64,000 nt of DNA from Fragum whitleyi (GCA_948146395.1 OX411543.1:61803676-61867675); one strand, 5' to 3'. Positions 46,866 to 58,030 are shown, counted from the first letter of the stretch. Program-made: numbers and translations. The notes: generated from the sequence alone by a model not told the origin.

Positions 46866-47323
46866 TTTAAGAACACCGTGCAATTGACAAGATAAATGAT
46901 ATTTGAATGACTTTAGAACGTAATTGAGTGAGCGAGAGGAGTCATTTTTGAATGAAATTAAAGGGAGGTTATCCAATATCACCAAATTTGTTCAAGACGA
47001 ATAAAATAAGCGATATCTATCCTCCCCCCCCCCACACACACACACAATTTCATAAAATCTGCATAAAAGTTCTTTGGATAGCTTTATATGTCTTTCCGAA
47101 CCAATTAGATCTTCCAAAATCAATAAAGAAAATGAAGTCATTGTCTTTTTTTCTAGCAATTTTTATTTTGAATTTAGTTGTTGATTCATTATTTTTTTGT
47201 GATTTTGGAACTTTTCATAATAGTTTGAGTGAATGCTTGGAATGAATGAATGGAACGTTGAGTGAGCGACTTAGAAAACCTTTGCTCGGAATTAGAGTCA
47301 ATTGCACGGTATTACTAAGTGTA
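46866..47323 (-). mobile_element. Tc1/mariner-type MITE with poly-C/CA expansion
   Basis: TTTAAGAACACCGTGCAATTGACAAG to GTCAATTGCACGGTATTACTAAGTGTA: both termini carry the same substitution (GTGCAATTGAC). The second central arm, normally ATTACCTCCC, has become CTATCCTCCCCCCCCCC followed by (CA)n at 47013-47046. Confidence 0.7.
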
Positions 47324-47814
47324 GAATGATCATTATAGTTTCTAGATTCAGAAAAGGAAATCCAACACCTTGAACTTTGGAATTTTACTTGCCCATTGAC
47401 AAACCTACTTGCCCGATGTTATCTTCATGCATGTACAACATACATACTTTAACAATAATACAACAGAGATTTGAAAAGGGGATACCTCCAAATGTACTGA
47501 CGGAGTTATTTCTTCATTAATTCATATTCATTTGAGTTTACAGACGATAAGGTGTGACAATTCGATATTTTGCATAGTACCTCTATCAAGAATTGCTTAC
47601 AAATCGTGTTGTCCTTAGCGAATAGAAATATCCTGGTAGAAATAGGCAGATACATTCTTTTGCATGTTTGCAGGAATGTAGTTTAACGCCACTTTCCATA
47701 TTATTGTACTTATATCCCAATGACTCGTGAACATTTCTATTAATTGCTGTTATTTCTCAAAGAAATGCATCGACTGCATTTCATCAGAGCAAAAGTTACC
47801 CACATCACTTAGCT
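47324..47814. other. AT-rich DNA, no gene seen
   Basis: Two 'ACTTGCCC' phrases (near 47389 and 47411) recur at 51680-51730 and may be scraps of a repeat. No coding frame is supported. Confidence 0.3.
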
Positions 47815-48145
47815 TTACTTCTTATCATTCAGCCATTGGTGGTAGACAAATGATGACCCATGTCCCAATGACTTTATAAATATTTCTTGGTCAATGTTAT
47901 TCCTAAATTGTTCAAACGATTCTTTAGAAAAATCTCTGATATTTTGGTTGGCAGCATATCTTCGGGGGATATTTACCAGTTTGTCTTTAAAAAGGGATAA
48001 ATCTCTAAAACAAGGCAGCAAGTCCTTGAAGATGTTATCAAGATTTCTTGATAAAAAACTCAGATATTTTATTGCAGCAAGTCCATTAGGACCTTTACTA
48101 AGTTATCCTTCCTTGTTCCAATCAGGTTCACCCAATTTTATATAG
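47815..48145 (-). pseudogene. Unrecognised coding remnant with one internal stop
   Basis: Read on the minus strand from about 48140, one frame stays open to a stop at 47815 except for a single TAA at 48103-48105. The first part has LGEPDWNKEG; after the stop come SKGPNGLAAIKYLSFLSRN, a long DLLPCFRDLSLFKDKL segment and KSLGHGSSFVYHQWLNDKK. Composition (charged, aromatic, regular spacing of hydrophobics) is clearly more protein-like than the surroundings. No family was recognised. It is cut on its 5' side by a MITE inserted at 48168. It could be a dead host exon or part of an old transposon; the plus-strand frame 47894-48145 is its shadow. Confidence 0.4.
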
Positions 48146-48167
48146 ACGAAGAAATGAAAATGTTTTA

Positions 48168-48593
48168 TACAGTTAACAACATCGTGGAATTGACATTCTT
48201 CTCAATCAAAACCATTCTAAATCGCTCAGCGCTCCAATCATTCATTCTAAACACTCACTCAAACCATTCATAAACGCTCAAAATTACTAAAAAATATAAG
48301 ATAAACAACTACCGTCAAACTGAATAAAACAAGAACCAAATCGCGATTTCAATGACATAATTGAAATTTAAGGCGTCTGATTGGTTCTTGAGGAAATAGG
48401 AAGCTATTTATTGAATTTTTATGCATATTTTATTAAAGGGAGGTAATACATATAGCTAATTTTGCTCATGCTGAACAAAATCAGCTATATAGGATTACCT
48501 CCCATTAAATTCACTCAAAACTCACTCCCCGCACCCATTCAATTTCATTCCAGAATCATTCACCTTGTCAATTTCACGATGTTGTTAACTGTA
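48168..48593 (+). mobile_element. Tc1/mariner-type MITE, best-preserved copy
   Basis: TACAGTTAACAACATCGTGG ... CACGATGTTGTTAACTGTA, flanked by TA on both sides. Blocks in order: ATCGCTCAGCGCTCC, AACACTCACTCAAACC, GATTTCAATGACATAATTG, GCGTCTGATTGGTTCTTGAGG, GGGAGGTAATACATATAGC with inverted GCTATATAGGATTACCTCCC, CATTCAATTTCATTCC and the right terminus. No coding capacity. Useful as the reference copy for the family. Confidence 0.85.
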
Positions 48594-50139
48594 TATGGAA
48601 ACAGAACATTTCTAATGTTTTCTGGTGACTATTGTTTTATATTTTTGCTTTGTTTGAACCCGTACTTCATAAATCTTTCCGTAGACTGAAATGTCCCAAA
48701 TATTTACATATCATCTTCTTTCCAACAAGAAAGCCTACTTGTCCATGCGATGTTTACGGCTTAATTTACCTGTCTACACTGTAATTTGTTGAAAAAAAAA
48801 GAAACCAAGGATATCAAAGAAATGGTTACGAATTGCACAGGGTTTTTCTTAAATCATATTTGAATCATATTCATTGATTGGGATGAGCACTTTGTGGCCA
48901 ATGGTATTCTTTTCACATCATTGCTTAAACAAGAATTCCGAGAGAAATAGTATGGGTTTCTGTCTTTCGTTGATTTGTTTACGACAAAGTGATACACTTA
49001 AATATGCATGTATACCCGTCTACGTAAACAGGCAAAACATGATCTCATATAAAAGGGAAAATACTGCTAAGAAATTGTTTCAAAGTGTTTTCGTGAAGTG
49101 AATCATATATCTTAAGAATCATTCAATCACCAAGAATAACAAGTACAATATTGGAGCGAAGCACAAAAAATACAGATATTGTAAATAGAGAAAATAAACC
49201 ATTAAAAATATGCATAGTTTTATGGATGATGAGCACCTTTTGTGACTTCCCGTTATCATGTTAATTTTGGTGAAACAACGATTTTTTTTAAACTAAGGGC
49301 TCTTATTGTAGTGTTATTAGTGCGTTATTTGTAAGTTATTTGCTCCATTTTTTAACTCTTTCCTAAAGAAGACTTGTTTGTGACGACCCTACTAGAAATT
49401 ACTTGGGAAAACATTGAAGCCAAAGAAGTAAATTTTATTGTCAGCATCATCTTTAAAATTGGATTACCCAATAGTTTTGTAAGGAAAGGGTTAACGGAAT
49501 GTACCTATTAAAAGCGAAATAATGGAGTTTATAAGTTATTCCACTTGAATTTACGTTGTGGGTTTAACATGTTTGTAAATGATATTATTTCAATTATAAT
49601 GTCAATAATAATGATTATCATTATTAACTATTTACCAAACGGCAGAAATTTAGACTGATCAGAATTCAAAGATATTGTTGACAGCAGTATCAAGGGAATA
49701 AAATTTTACATTTTTTTGTCTTTGTGGGTAGAAAATGACATCTACCATTTTTTCTTATTTTTATATTTTCATGCATTGTCCATGTTGATGTTTGAAGCTT
49801 TTAAAATTGAAATGTTGAAAGCTGTTTCATTCGGTAAATATTAAGAGTCCGGAGTCCTAAAGAATTAAATGTGAATGCAAACAAGAAATGCAGAATGTTC
49901 TTGTTTACAGACAAGAATGTTTAGTCTGGTTTGCCTTCAAAAGAGTTGCAAAAAGTGCACGAATTATATGTTATTAGGGTTGTCTTTATTTCTTTATCAC
50001 AATGTTTTCTTATGTCTTAATTTAAATATTATGAAGCAACATACTTTGTGTCTGTTAGTCAATTGACGAAGGCCTTATTGTCTATATACCCAGGGTTTAC
50101 ATAGTTAAAAAGAAAACATATTTTCATGAAGATGTACAG
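48594..50139. other. AT-rich DNA, no gene seen
   Basis: Short plus frames (48874-49101, 49875-50066) have no signature. No repeats other than poly-A/T tracts were recognised. Confidence 0.35.
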
Positions 50140-50450
50140 AAGTATGTTGTATTTTCAAAACTGAGCTCTGACGTAGGCGCTGAGTCCAATGTCATACATG
50201 TATGTAAATCGGGTATAATTAAAAAGCAAATTATATGAATTTAACCTTATCAATACACGAAATTTACGAAAGTACATTTAAGAAGTGAACCCTACATTTT
50301 AAGAAAAGCAATAGCGTTGGTTTAAAAGGCAAATTTTAAACTTTCTTACTGCGTTATTTTTACCTGTTTTATCTATTTAGAACAAATGGCACGAGAATCT
50401 AACGGCCAAAAGTTGATTTCACGGCTCACCGCGCAAAAACTACCTACACA
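50140..50450 (-). repeat. Dispersed repeat, inverted copy of 17090-17310
   Basis: TTTTCAAAACTGAGCTCTGACG at the left and GATTTCACGGCTCACCGC at the right are the reverse complement of the other copy's ends, with CTGTTTTATCTAT between them. This copy is about 90 bp longer. Confidence 0.5.
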
Positions 50451-50967
50451 AGTGAACATTAGAAATACGAAAAACATAGTATGATAAAAATATTACAACC
50501 TTTTCCAAAGCAAGACCAGGCCCTGGTTTCTCGAAAAAAAAAACAAGAAAAAAAAAAACTTAAGTACATAATAATGAGTACATGCTCAACTTAAATGGAT
50601 TACTCTTTTAACGTTGAAGGATTTTTCGATTGAAGTTCATGTTGATTTTGTGTGATTTGGGTATGCCGCGTGGTGCTCAGAATTTATCAGGAGATGTTTC
50701 AAAAATCTGTTAACATATGAAAATCACAGAATTTTTTTTTTACATCTGATCTGTCAAAATTGAATTGGGATTGGATAGGAATCAATGAATGGATATATGT
50801 TTATACACATACTGATCTTTTTACATAAAAGATGCAAAGTTTTACAGTAATTAAGGATAGCGAATCAGCATTTAAAATAATCTCAATTGTTTTTTTAAAC
50901 CTAAATTAAAATATAAAAATAAGGAAAAAATAACACAAAATGATCACGATGGTCTTAAATGACTCAC

Positions 50968-51073
50968 AAGAATCAGAATCACTTGAGAAGAAACTGCAAT
51001 TTTGTTTAATTCCACGGCAGATAACTATGCCAACAATCAAGAGAATAATTGATAAATACCTGTTAAGATTCAT
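50968..51073 (-). CDS. Candidate first coding exon with signal-peptide-like start
   Basis: On the minus strand an ATG at 51073 opens 35 codons beginning MNLNRYLSIILLIVGIVIC, a basic-hydrophobic stretch typical of secretion signals, followed by RGIKQNCSFFSSDSDS and a consensus donor GTGAGT (50967-50962). If spliced, it would leave in phase 1. Without splicing the frame runs on into a second hydrophobic AT-rich run and stops near 50906, which looks non-coding. No downstream minus-strand exon could be matched to it. AT-rich DNA readily encodes hydrophobic runs, so chance is a serious alternative. Confidence 0.22.
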
Positions 51074-51124
51074 GCGTAAACGTCGAATGGCTGCTATAAT
51101 GTTGTAACTGTAGTTGCTCTTCAA

Positions 51125-51640
51125 TCAAAAGTCAGGTGCGTTTTATAACAGAATGGTTTCGCAAAAATTCCGAAAGACCAACTTTTGTCAATGTCGCTTC
51201 ACATAATAAATTGACAAACCGAAACGGACATATGTATTCAAATATACAGCTAAACTCATTGATAGCGTGTAACTACCATCAAAAGGTTTAGCAGAACCTT
51301 TCACTTAGTATTTTTTTTCCAGTTGTGGACAGACGGTTGGAGTTTCGTCCAAATAGTCATTCTATTGAAGTCGTAGGCGTCTAGTCTAAGATTAGTTCGA
51401 GATGTGAAAATTTAACGAAATTCACCATGTTTTCCGAAAAGACTCCATGTGCCCCAAAAATGTAAATGCCCCAAAAAATGTGAAATCAAATGGCTCTACA
51501 CTGTGGCGCGGAGCAATTATAAAATATCATTCAAATGGTATCAATAGGTTGTAAGTGACAGATATGCCGAATTTAGGTCAAAAGTAAACCACATTACTTG
51601 ATGGCAGTACAATCTTACTGTAACATCAAGAGTAGTAACA
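51125..51640. other. AT-rich DNA, no gene seen
   Basis: No supported feature was recognised. Confidence 0.3.
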
Positions 51641-51870
51641 ACCTAGGAGGTATCTTTGATTGTGTTTGCTCCAAAATTCACTTGCCTGGTGCGCAATCGA
51701 ATTTCTGAAATTACTTGCCCACAGCGATTTTCACTTGTCCCGGGCAAGTGGGCATTCGCTTGTGTTAACCCCTGCCAACAGGACTTGGGTTTTTTATGCA
51801 GCCTGCAAAACCCGCACAGTCTAACTAGGCTCGACACTTTATGTACTACATATATAGATCGCACATTTGA
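51641..51870. repeat. Possible repeat fragment with ACTTGCCC phrases
   Basis: TTACTTGCCCACAGCGATTTTCACTTGTCCCGGGCAAGTGGGC contains a short CACTTG...CAAGTG stem. Similar phrases appear near 47390. Later TGCAAAACCCGCACAGTCTAACTAGGCTCG recalls the inner part of the GTGACCCGTCAC MITE. Frames on both strands (51643-51864, 51656-52030) overlap each other and are not supported. Confidence 0.35.
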
Positions 51871-52164
51871 CCTGGCGGTTTACATCTTACAGAATGTTCG
51901 GATATGTATGAGGAGTTACAAATTAAACAAGAGAAAAAAGGGCCTGAATCGCTCCACCGACTCTAACATATCAAGACTTTCATTAAAAAAGCTTAGGTTG
52001 ACTGAAAATAACATTTTGAAGTCTCTCTAAAACTATATAGTAATGATTTACTGGGTCTGGTCTACTTTGCATCGAAATACTCAATCACCATTAACTTGAA
52101 TACCCTTAACTCATCTTATTACATACATAAAGCTGATTGCAATAAGCAGACCATTCTAAACACA

Positions 52165-52960
52165 TTTTCAGGAACCATTTAAGTAAAGGGTCGTTCATGG
52201 AACATTGAATTCCAAGATTCGATGACATTAGTCCACTTAATAGGGACGAGGAGATTGTTTGGGATTTAAATGTAAATATCTGTCCCGCCCTGCCACACCC
52301 ACTTTTAAGGGCCCATCAAAATTTCATGAACCAAAAAAGGTGCGCCTAGGAAATATTCATATCAAGTCTCATTGAGATTAACCACAATGCGTGGTGAGGA
52401 GAGTGTTTTTAAAGATTTTAATGTAAGCCCGCCCTGTCACGCCCATATATGCAGGCCAATCAAAAAATATAAGTAACGGTTCACTTAAGGTACATCCATA
52501 ACCACATTGAGCGGGGATGAGGGGATAAGACCATCATTACCACGCCCATATTTTGGGCCAATCAATTTTTTCAACAATTTAAGGAAAGGGTCACCAAAGA
52601 ATATACATGTTTTTTTTTTAATTGGCCCAAAAGAAGAACATTTTTAAAGATTTAAAAGTGGAAATAAGCCCCTACCTTCTACGTCTATATTTTTTGGAGT
52701 CAATCTAAATTGCTTCACCAATTTAAGTAAACGGTCATCCAAGGGACATATACACCAAGTTCTATTGAAGTCGACCAAATGGTTTGCCAAGAAGAGCGTA
52801 ACTAACGGAACATTTCTACCAAGTTTCGTTAAAATATGACCATTGGTTATGGGGAACAAGATGTTTAAAGAAAAAGTTTATCAGGCGGACGGACGAATGC
52901 ATGCACAAACGACATACCGTCAAGACAATAGCCCGCTGGCCTTCAGCCAGTGGATCTAAA
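52165..52960 (-). mobile_element. CGTCC-type tandem-array element in minus sense
   Basis: Read on the minus strand, CGTTTGTGCATGCATTCGTCCG opens the element at about 52910. About four units follow with 'AACC-ATGG-CATATTTTAACGAAACTTGG', 'GTGACCCTTT' and 'GGGCGTGGTAATG/GGGCGTGACAGGGCGGG'. AGCCCGCTGGCCTTCAGCCAGTGG at 52931-52954 is a hairpin at the 5' side. Same family as 1150-1980. Confidence 0.55.
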
Positions 52961-53623
52961 AGGAATTTTATACGTGCCTATGTATATGTGTACACAAATA
53001 ATGTGCCTTTGAAGGCTCTTTATATTTTTCGTAAATGAGTTGGCTGACATCTGCGCCTAATCTGTACGTTCTCTTCCTTATTCAACTTATTAAGCTCCTT
53101 AGACTGGTCTTAAATATTCGGCCATAATATACATCAAATTCTCTTTGGCAGTTCCAATGGGATGCAGATATACACAATAAACTTCTCTCGATTAAACTAA
53201 GGGCCTCGGGGAATGGTACCCCATTTACAGGTCTGTTCGCCGAGTAATGGTAATTAATGCTCGTCTCAGAATTTGCCATCTATGCCTTTCGCATTCCTGG
53301 CTCTTCACCAGGGATTATTCTCTAGAATTACCACCGTCTGCTCTATTCAACATATTTTGATTGACTGCATTGACCAATTCGTGCAATGTATTTTGATGCG
53401 AGCAATGTGACAATTAAACACTGCCCGTATTGGAGCAATTATTGCTTATGTAAAAGATATGTTTACAATCGCCTGTGATTTTTCCGATCCTATTTTACCT
53501 TCATTAGCTAATATTAAAATTTCATAACTTACAGCTTCAGTAGCTGCTAATCAGTCAGATTTACCTTCGTGTTCACTTTATATAATTCTTTTATCTCCAT
53601 TCATTAATATCATTTATTTTATA
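52961..53623. other. AT-rich DNA, no gene seen
   Basis: A 65-codon minus frame (53082-53279) has no recognised feature; otherwise nothing. Confidence 0.35.
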
Positions 53624-54025
53624 CAATTAGTTACATCGAGAAATTGACTGTCATTCCGATCAAAACCATTTTAAAACGCACTCTCAGCGATCAATGCAAT
53701 TATTCCAGACATTCATTACTTAATATGATAAGATCAACAAGTACATTAAAAAATCGCAAGAAAAATTTAACGAGTTCACTAACTTATTGAATTTTGTAGC
53801 CGTATTAAGGGTTAGTGAAACATAGAAAGCTATTCCAATGAAAATGTATGTATATTTTATTAAAGGGAGTAACTTACGTCGCTAGTTTTGTTAATCTTGA
53901 AAAATATTAGCGATATTTTATTATCTCTCCTTAATTGTATTTATAACTTTCTAAGGCCGCTCATTAAATTTATTCAGAAACCATTCCATACAATTCTGCT
54001 TGTCAATTTTACGATGTAGTTATAG
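53624..54025 (+). mobile_element. Tc1/mariner-type MITE, full-length but diverged
   Basis: TACAATTAGTTACATCGAGAAATTGACTG to CTTGTCAATTTTACGATGTAGTTATAGT, with an eroded central hairpin near 53865-53935 (GGGAGTAACTTACGTCGCTAG...TTAGCGATATTTTATTATCTCTCC). Confidence 0.65.
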
Positions 54026-54189
54026 TTGACTCGACAACATACACCAAACAACGTCATGAGTCGTTCGTAAGTTCGTCGCCAACATTCTCTAAATACGCCT
54101 CGTGAACCCCTTGACCAAATTCAATGAGATTTTGCCATAATGTTACTTGGCTGAAACCTCTTGAAATTTGTTTGTGTAATTTTGTTTGA

Positions 54190-54764
54190 CCCTTCCCCCC
54201 CCCCCCCCCCCCCCCCCCGGATAAAATGTGAGGAAGGGCGGTGCTTATTTTCACACTGTAAGTTTTAAACATGTTCTCATTCAGTAACTAATCTTTTAAA
54301 GTCTTCCTTTATTCCTTTAAGTAACAAATGTGCAAATTTCAAACAAATAACAAAAAGGGCGTGTTAAGGCGGGACGCATTTCGACCATGAATGTTTTTGA
54401 ATGCCTTTTTTTTCAAAAAAAAAAAAACATTGGGCAGATTTCAACCTGACTTGACAGAAAAGTGTCTTTGGTGACGTTGAAAAAAAGAAGATAATAAAAA
54501 TAATTGTGAAATTCTGATTAACTCCCGAAAAAGGGCGAAGCAGAACGGGGCTTTATTTGATCCTGTAAACTTTAAAAAGTGTTCTCTTCAGTAATCAAGA
54601 TTTTTACCAAATTTTGTAGAAATATTCCTTTGGTGACACGTTTAAGAATAGTTTGTGAAGATTTTCTATATCCTCTTTTTTTTGTGATGCATGGCTAGGC
54701 ATTCCGCCCAACAAAATAAATTCAGCGGAGCGGTTGGGTCATTCTTGTCCTCTTGTTCTTTGGA
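54190..54764 (+). mobile_element. CGTCC-type tandem-array element, partial, with poly-C
   Basis: A 24-nt C run (54195-54218) precedes units with AAAATGTGAGGAAGGGCGGTGC, GCAGATTTCAACCTGACTTGACAGAAA and GGTGACGTTGA. The end, AGCGGAGCGGTTGGGTCATTCTTGTCCTCTTG (54722-54755), is the family's closing motif. Confidence 0.5.
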
Positions 54765-54909
54765 TCTTTTACTATTCTGAGCAAGATCTGTATTCACAAA
54801 TGGATGTTATTTGTTCGTTAAGCATTTTTATGTATGTTTATATATATGTTTTTTTTAAACCAATATTTTATAGCAATTTTTTCATAATTGTAACTTTTTC
54901 GTTCCTCTG

Positions 54910-55890
54910 GTCGAATGTCAGCGTGCTAGTGTCATAGCGGCGTGTCCGTCGTGCGTCCATCAGTCCGTCCGTCCGTCCGTGCGTTAACCTTTTCTTGAAA
55001 CATCTTCTCCTCAATTACCGAATGGCGTAATTTAACGGAACTTGGTATAAATCTTCCTTGGGTGTTTCCTTACTCAAATTGATTGACCCCCAAGTATGGG
55101 CGTGACAGGGGGTGGAAAGGGGCTTTTATCACAATAAAATCTAACAATCTTCTCCTTACAAACCAATGGGCCCATTCAAATGAAACTTTGCATGGACTCT
55201 TAATTGTTAAAGAAATTTTGATTGTCCCCTTCCCTTATGGGCGTGGTAGGGTTGGGCTTATTTTTACTATAAACTCTCCTCCAAAACCATTGGGCAAATT
55301 TCATTGAAACTTGGCATGGATAATCCATGGGTGACCCTTTACTTAAATTGTTCAAGAAATTCTGTTTTCACACTAAGTATAGGAGTAGCAGGACTGGGTT
55401 CCTTTTAACTTTTAAATCTTTAAAGGTTTTCTTCTCCCCTCTCATTGGGTCATTTCTTTTATCAAACTAGGAAGAATATTTCCCAGGTACTTTTTTACTT
55501 TAATAAGCCATGACATTTTGATAGGTCAATAAATGTGGGTATGACAGGGCGGGACCAATTTCCACCCAAACGATCTGCTCCACCTAATCACTAGGAATAA
55601 TGGTATGAATGTTCCATGAATGACACTCTACTTAAAGTGTTCCTGAAAATGTGTTTAGAATGGTCTACTGATTGCACTCACCTTTAGTTGTGAATTAAGA
55701 TTGGTAAAGGGTATGCTGGTTAATGATGTTTTTTTTTTTTTTTTTTTTGTGCTATGTGGGCAACCAGTAAATCATTTTAAAATAGTTCTGAAGAGACATC
55801 AGTGATGTTTTAAGTCAAAGAAAGTTTTGTTTATGAAAGTCCAGAGATGTTAAAGCCAGTGGAGCGGTACATGCGCTCTTGGGCCGCTTG
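54910..55890 (+). mobile_element. CGTCC-type tandem-array element
   Basis: GTGCTAGTGTCATAGCGGCG plus CGTCCGTCGTGCGTCC...GTCCGTCCGTCC opens it (54921-54984). Four to five units follow with 'AACTTGGTATAAATCTTCCTTGGGTG', 'AAGTATGGGCGTGACAGGG' and 'ACCATTGGGCAAATTTCATTGAAACTTGGCATGG'. It ends with CCAGTGGAGCGGTACATGCGC...GGCCGCTTG (55856-55890). A pure T run lies at 55730-55748. Confidence 0.6.
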
Positions 55891-56154
55891 TTGTGCTTAC
55901 ACGTGCCAAAATTGACCATAGCTTTCGACGGGCCGTAAGGCAACATGAAAGAGCCTGTGTTAAATTTCATTTTTTTGTATTACAGATGCTTTTAAATCGA
56001 CGAGCCATATTCCATGCAAATCTGACCTCTGCAGCAGCATTTGAAAATTGTCTGGATAACTGTCCAGCGCATTTTAAGCTTTTTTAAACTACCATCTACA
56101 CTTCAGGAACGTATTACAGGTTTAGTGACAGCTAACTGGTTATTTTACCTCCAC

Positions 56155-57060
56155 TAAACTTAGTCCGGCCGAGATTATGTCGTGGTGGGTCGTCCGTCGT
56201 TAGTCCGTGTTTCATTTAAACACCTTCTCCTCTGAAACTACTGGGCAGAATTTCACCAAATGATCCTTGAGACATGCTCTCTCAGATTCCTGCGTTGAAT
56301 TTCGACCGGGTGATAATATAGGCTGTCCTATCACCAGAAAATTGACCCCATCGGTGAAATATAAATAAAATCTTCATCTCTGAAACTACTTGTTATATTA
56401 CAGTCAAACTTTACCGTAGTATTTATTCGGACATGTTTCTTCAGCTCTCTGCGTTACATTCTGATCGTGGTTTTTGATTGTCACCAGAAAATGGATCCCA
56501 GTAGTGAAATAGTCTTTGATTCCGGCATGATATTGAACTCTTGACCCTTACCGATGCATTTGACTTACTTGTTGAGATATTTATAATAGGGTCTAGGACT
56601 GTATTTAATCAATCCTAAATCCTAGTAGAAATTGTTTTTTATTCTGTCATCATTTTGAATATTTGACCCAGATTTTGACCTTTAATCGACTTTCTTAAAT
56701 TTCAAATAATAAGGTCTAGATCTTTATTCTGCTACTTAAAGTGTTGGTTGATGATTGTCAATGACTCTTGCATCCTGTTGAACCTTTGACCATGAGCTTC
56801 GACCTACTTTCTTTAATTTAGAACAATAGGTTCTTAGACAGTATATATCAAAAGAAAGGCTGGTAGATGATTTTCTTTGATTATGGCATGATGTAGAGTT
56901 TTTACCCTGACCTATCAGGGGTAGGGCTTTTATTTTTTTTGTTCAAAATCAATTTTGGCAGATGATCATCTTTGATTCTGGAGTTCTCTTTATGAACCAT
57001 TTACACTCAACTTGAGTCGCTTTTGTAAAGTCTTCATTTTCTTCATTTTCTTAAAAGCAA
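56155..57060 (+). mobile_element. Second copy of the two-part tandem element of 40165-42060
   Basis: It opens CTTAGTCCGGCCGAGATTATGTCGTGGTGGGTCGTCCGTCG. Units with ACCTTCTCCTCTGAAACTACTGGGC and GACATGCTCTCTCAGATTCC come first, then units with TTGATTCTGGCAT and TTGACCTACTTTCTTTAATTT. It is shorter than the 40-kb copy, with fewer units of both types. Confidence 0.6.
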
Positions 57061-57256
57061 ATTAAAGTTTCTATTGAAACTATGAGTCTTATGTAGAGAA
57101 ACTATCATCTTTATAACTTTTAGTTCTTGTTATTTTGGCTTTCCTGAACATTTTTAATCTCACATAGCTTTCCGTGCGTAATTCTTATTAATAAATATGC
57201 AAGGTTTATGGCATCTAATTCTATATGAGAGTATTGTCTGGAGTCCATGATGGCAA

Positions 57257-57660
57257 AATAAATAGAGGATAATCGTTTGTTTCAGTGTAAGATCGATTTA
57301 TATTTCATTGAGTGAACAATAAAAGCTATATTTTCACGAGTGGCAGAGCCACGAGTGAAAATAAAGCTTTTGTTGTTCACGAAATGAAATATTAATCGAT
57401 CTTACTCGAAAAACAAACGATTATTCTATTTCTTTAATGCAAAAATGAGACAAAATGTGAAATTTCTAGGACATATTTTCGCAATGCGCGTCATTTTGCA
57501 CGTGATTGCTATGCAACGTTCATTGTGTCGTCACTTTTTTCGCCCCGCATAGATGACGTCAGATAGGATGAAATGCACAAAAGCAGGGTATAAGTTTTTG
57601 ATAATTTCACTGCTTTTGCGGTGAGTTTATCAAGTGATAATTTCTCGATAAACCACCTAA
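57257..57660 (+). mobile_element. Foldback element 'TCGATCTTAC', shorter copy
   Basis: GATAATCGTTTGTTTCAGTGTAAGATCG and its inverted CGATCTTACTCGAAAAACAAACGATTATTC flank AAAGCTATATTTTCACGAGTGGC-AGAGCC-ACGAGTGAAAATAAAGCTTT. The conserved region continues through a CRE-type TGACGTCA (57554) to CTCGATAAACCACCT, where homology with the 14.6-kb copy ends. Confidence 0.65.
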
Positions 57661-58030
57661 GTATTTGAGTTGGCCATGCTTTAAGTATTTTGCATATTCG
57701 AAAACAACCCGACCCACCAGATTAGGATATCGAAAGGAATATAACTAAAGCTATGATATTTCCAAAAGGCAAAGGATGTCTTTGATTGGAAGTTATCTTG
57801 ACAACAAAATATTTCAATAGTTATCCTTACTTTCAACACACTTTGCTACTTGATGCAAGAACATTACAATGCTTAAACACATATATCCCTGTTGAAGGAA
57901 ACAATTGGTACCCGAGTAATTCACCCCTTTAATGAATTCAAGAACTCATTGTTACTAACGTTGTTATACGCCATTCATTGCACTAGATTTCTCGATTATA
58001 AATGCAAGTTGATTACGATGTAAAGGAAAA
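57661..58030. other. AT-rich DNA, no gene seen
   Basis: No supported feature was recognised. Confidence 0.35.
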
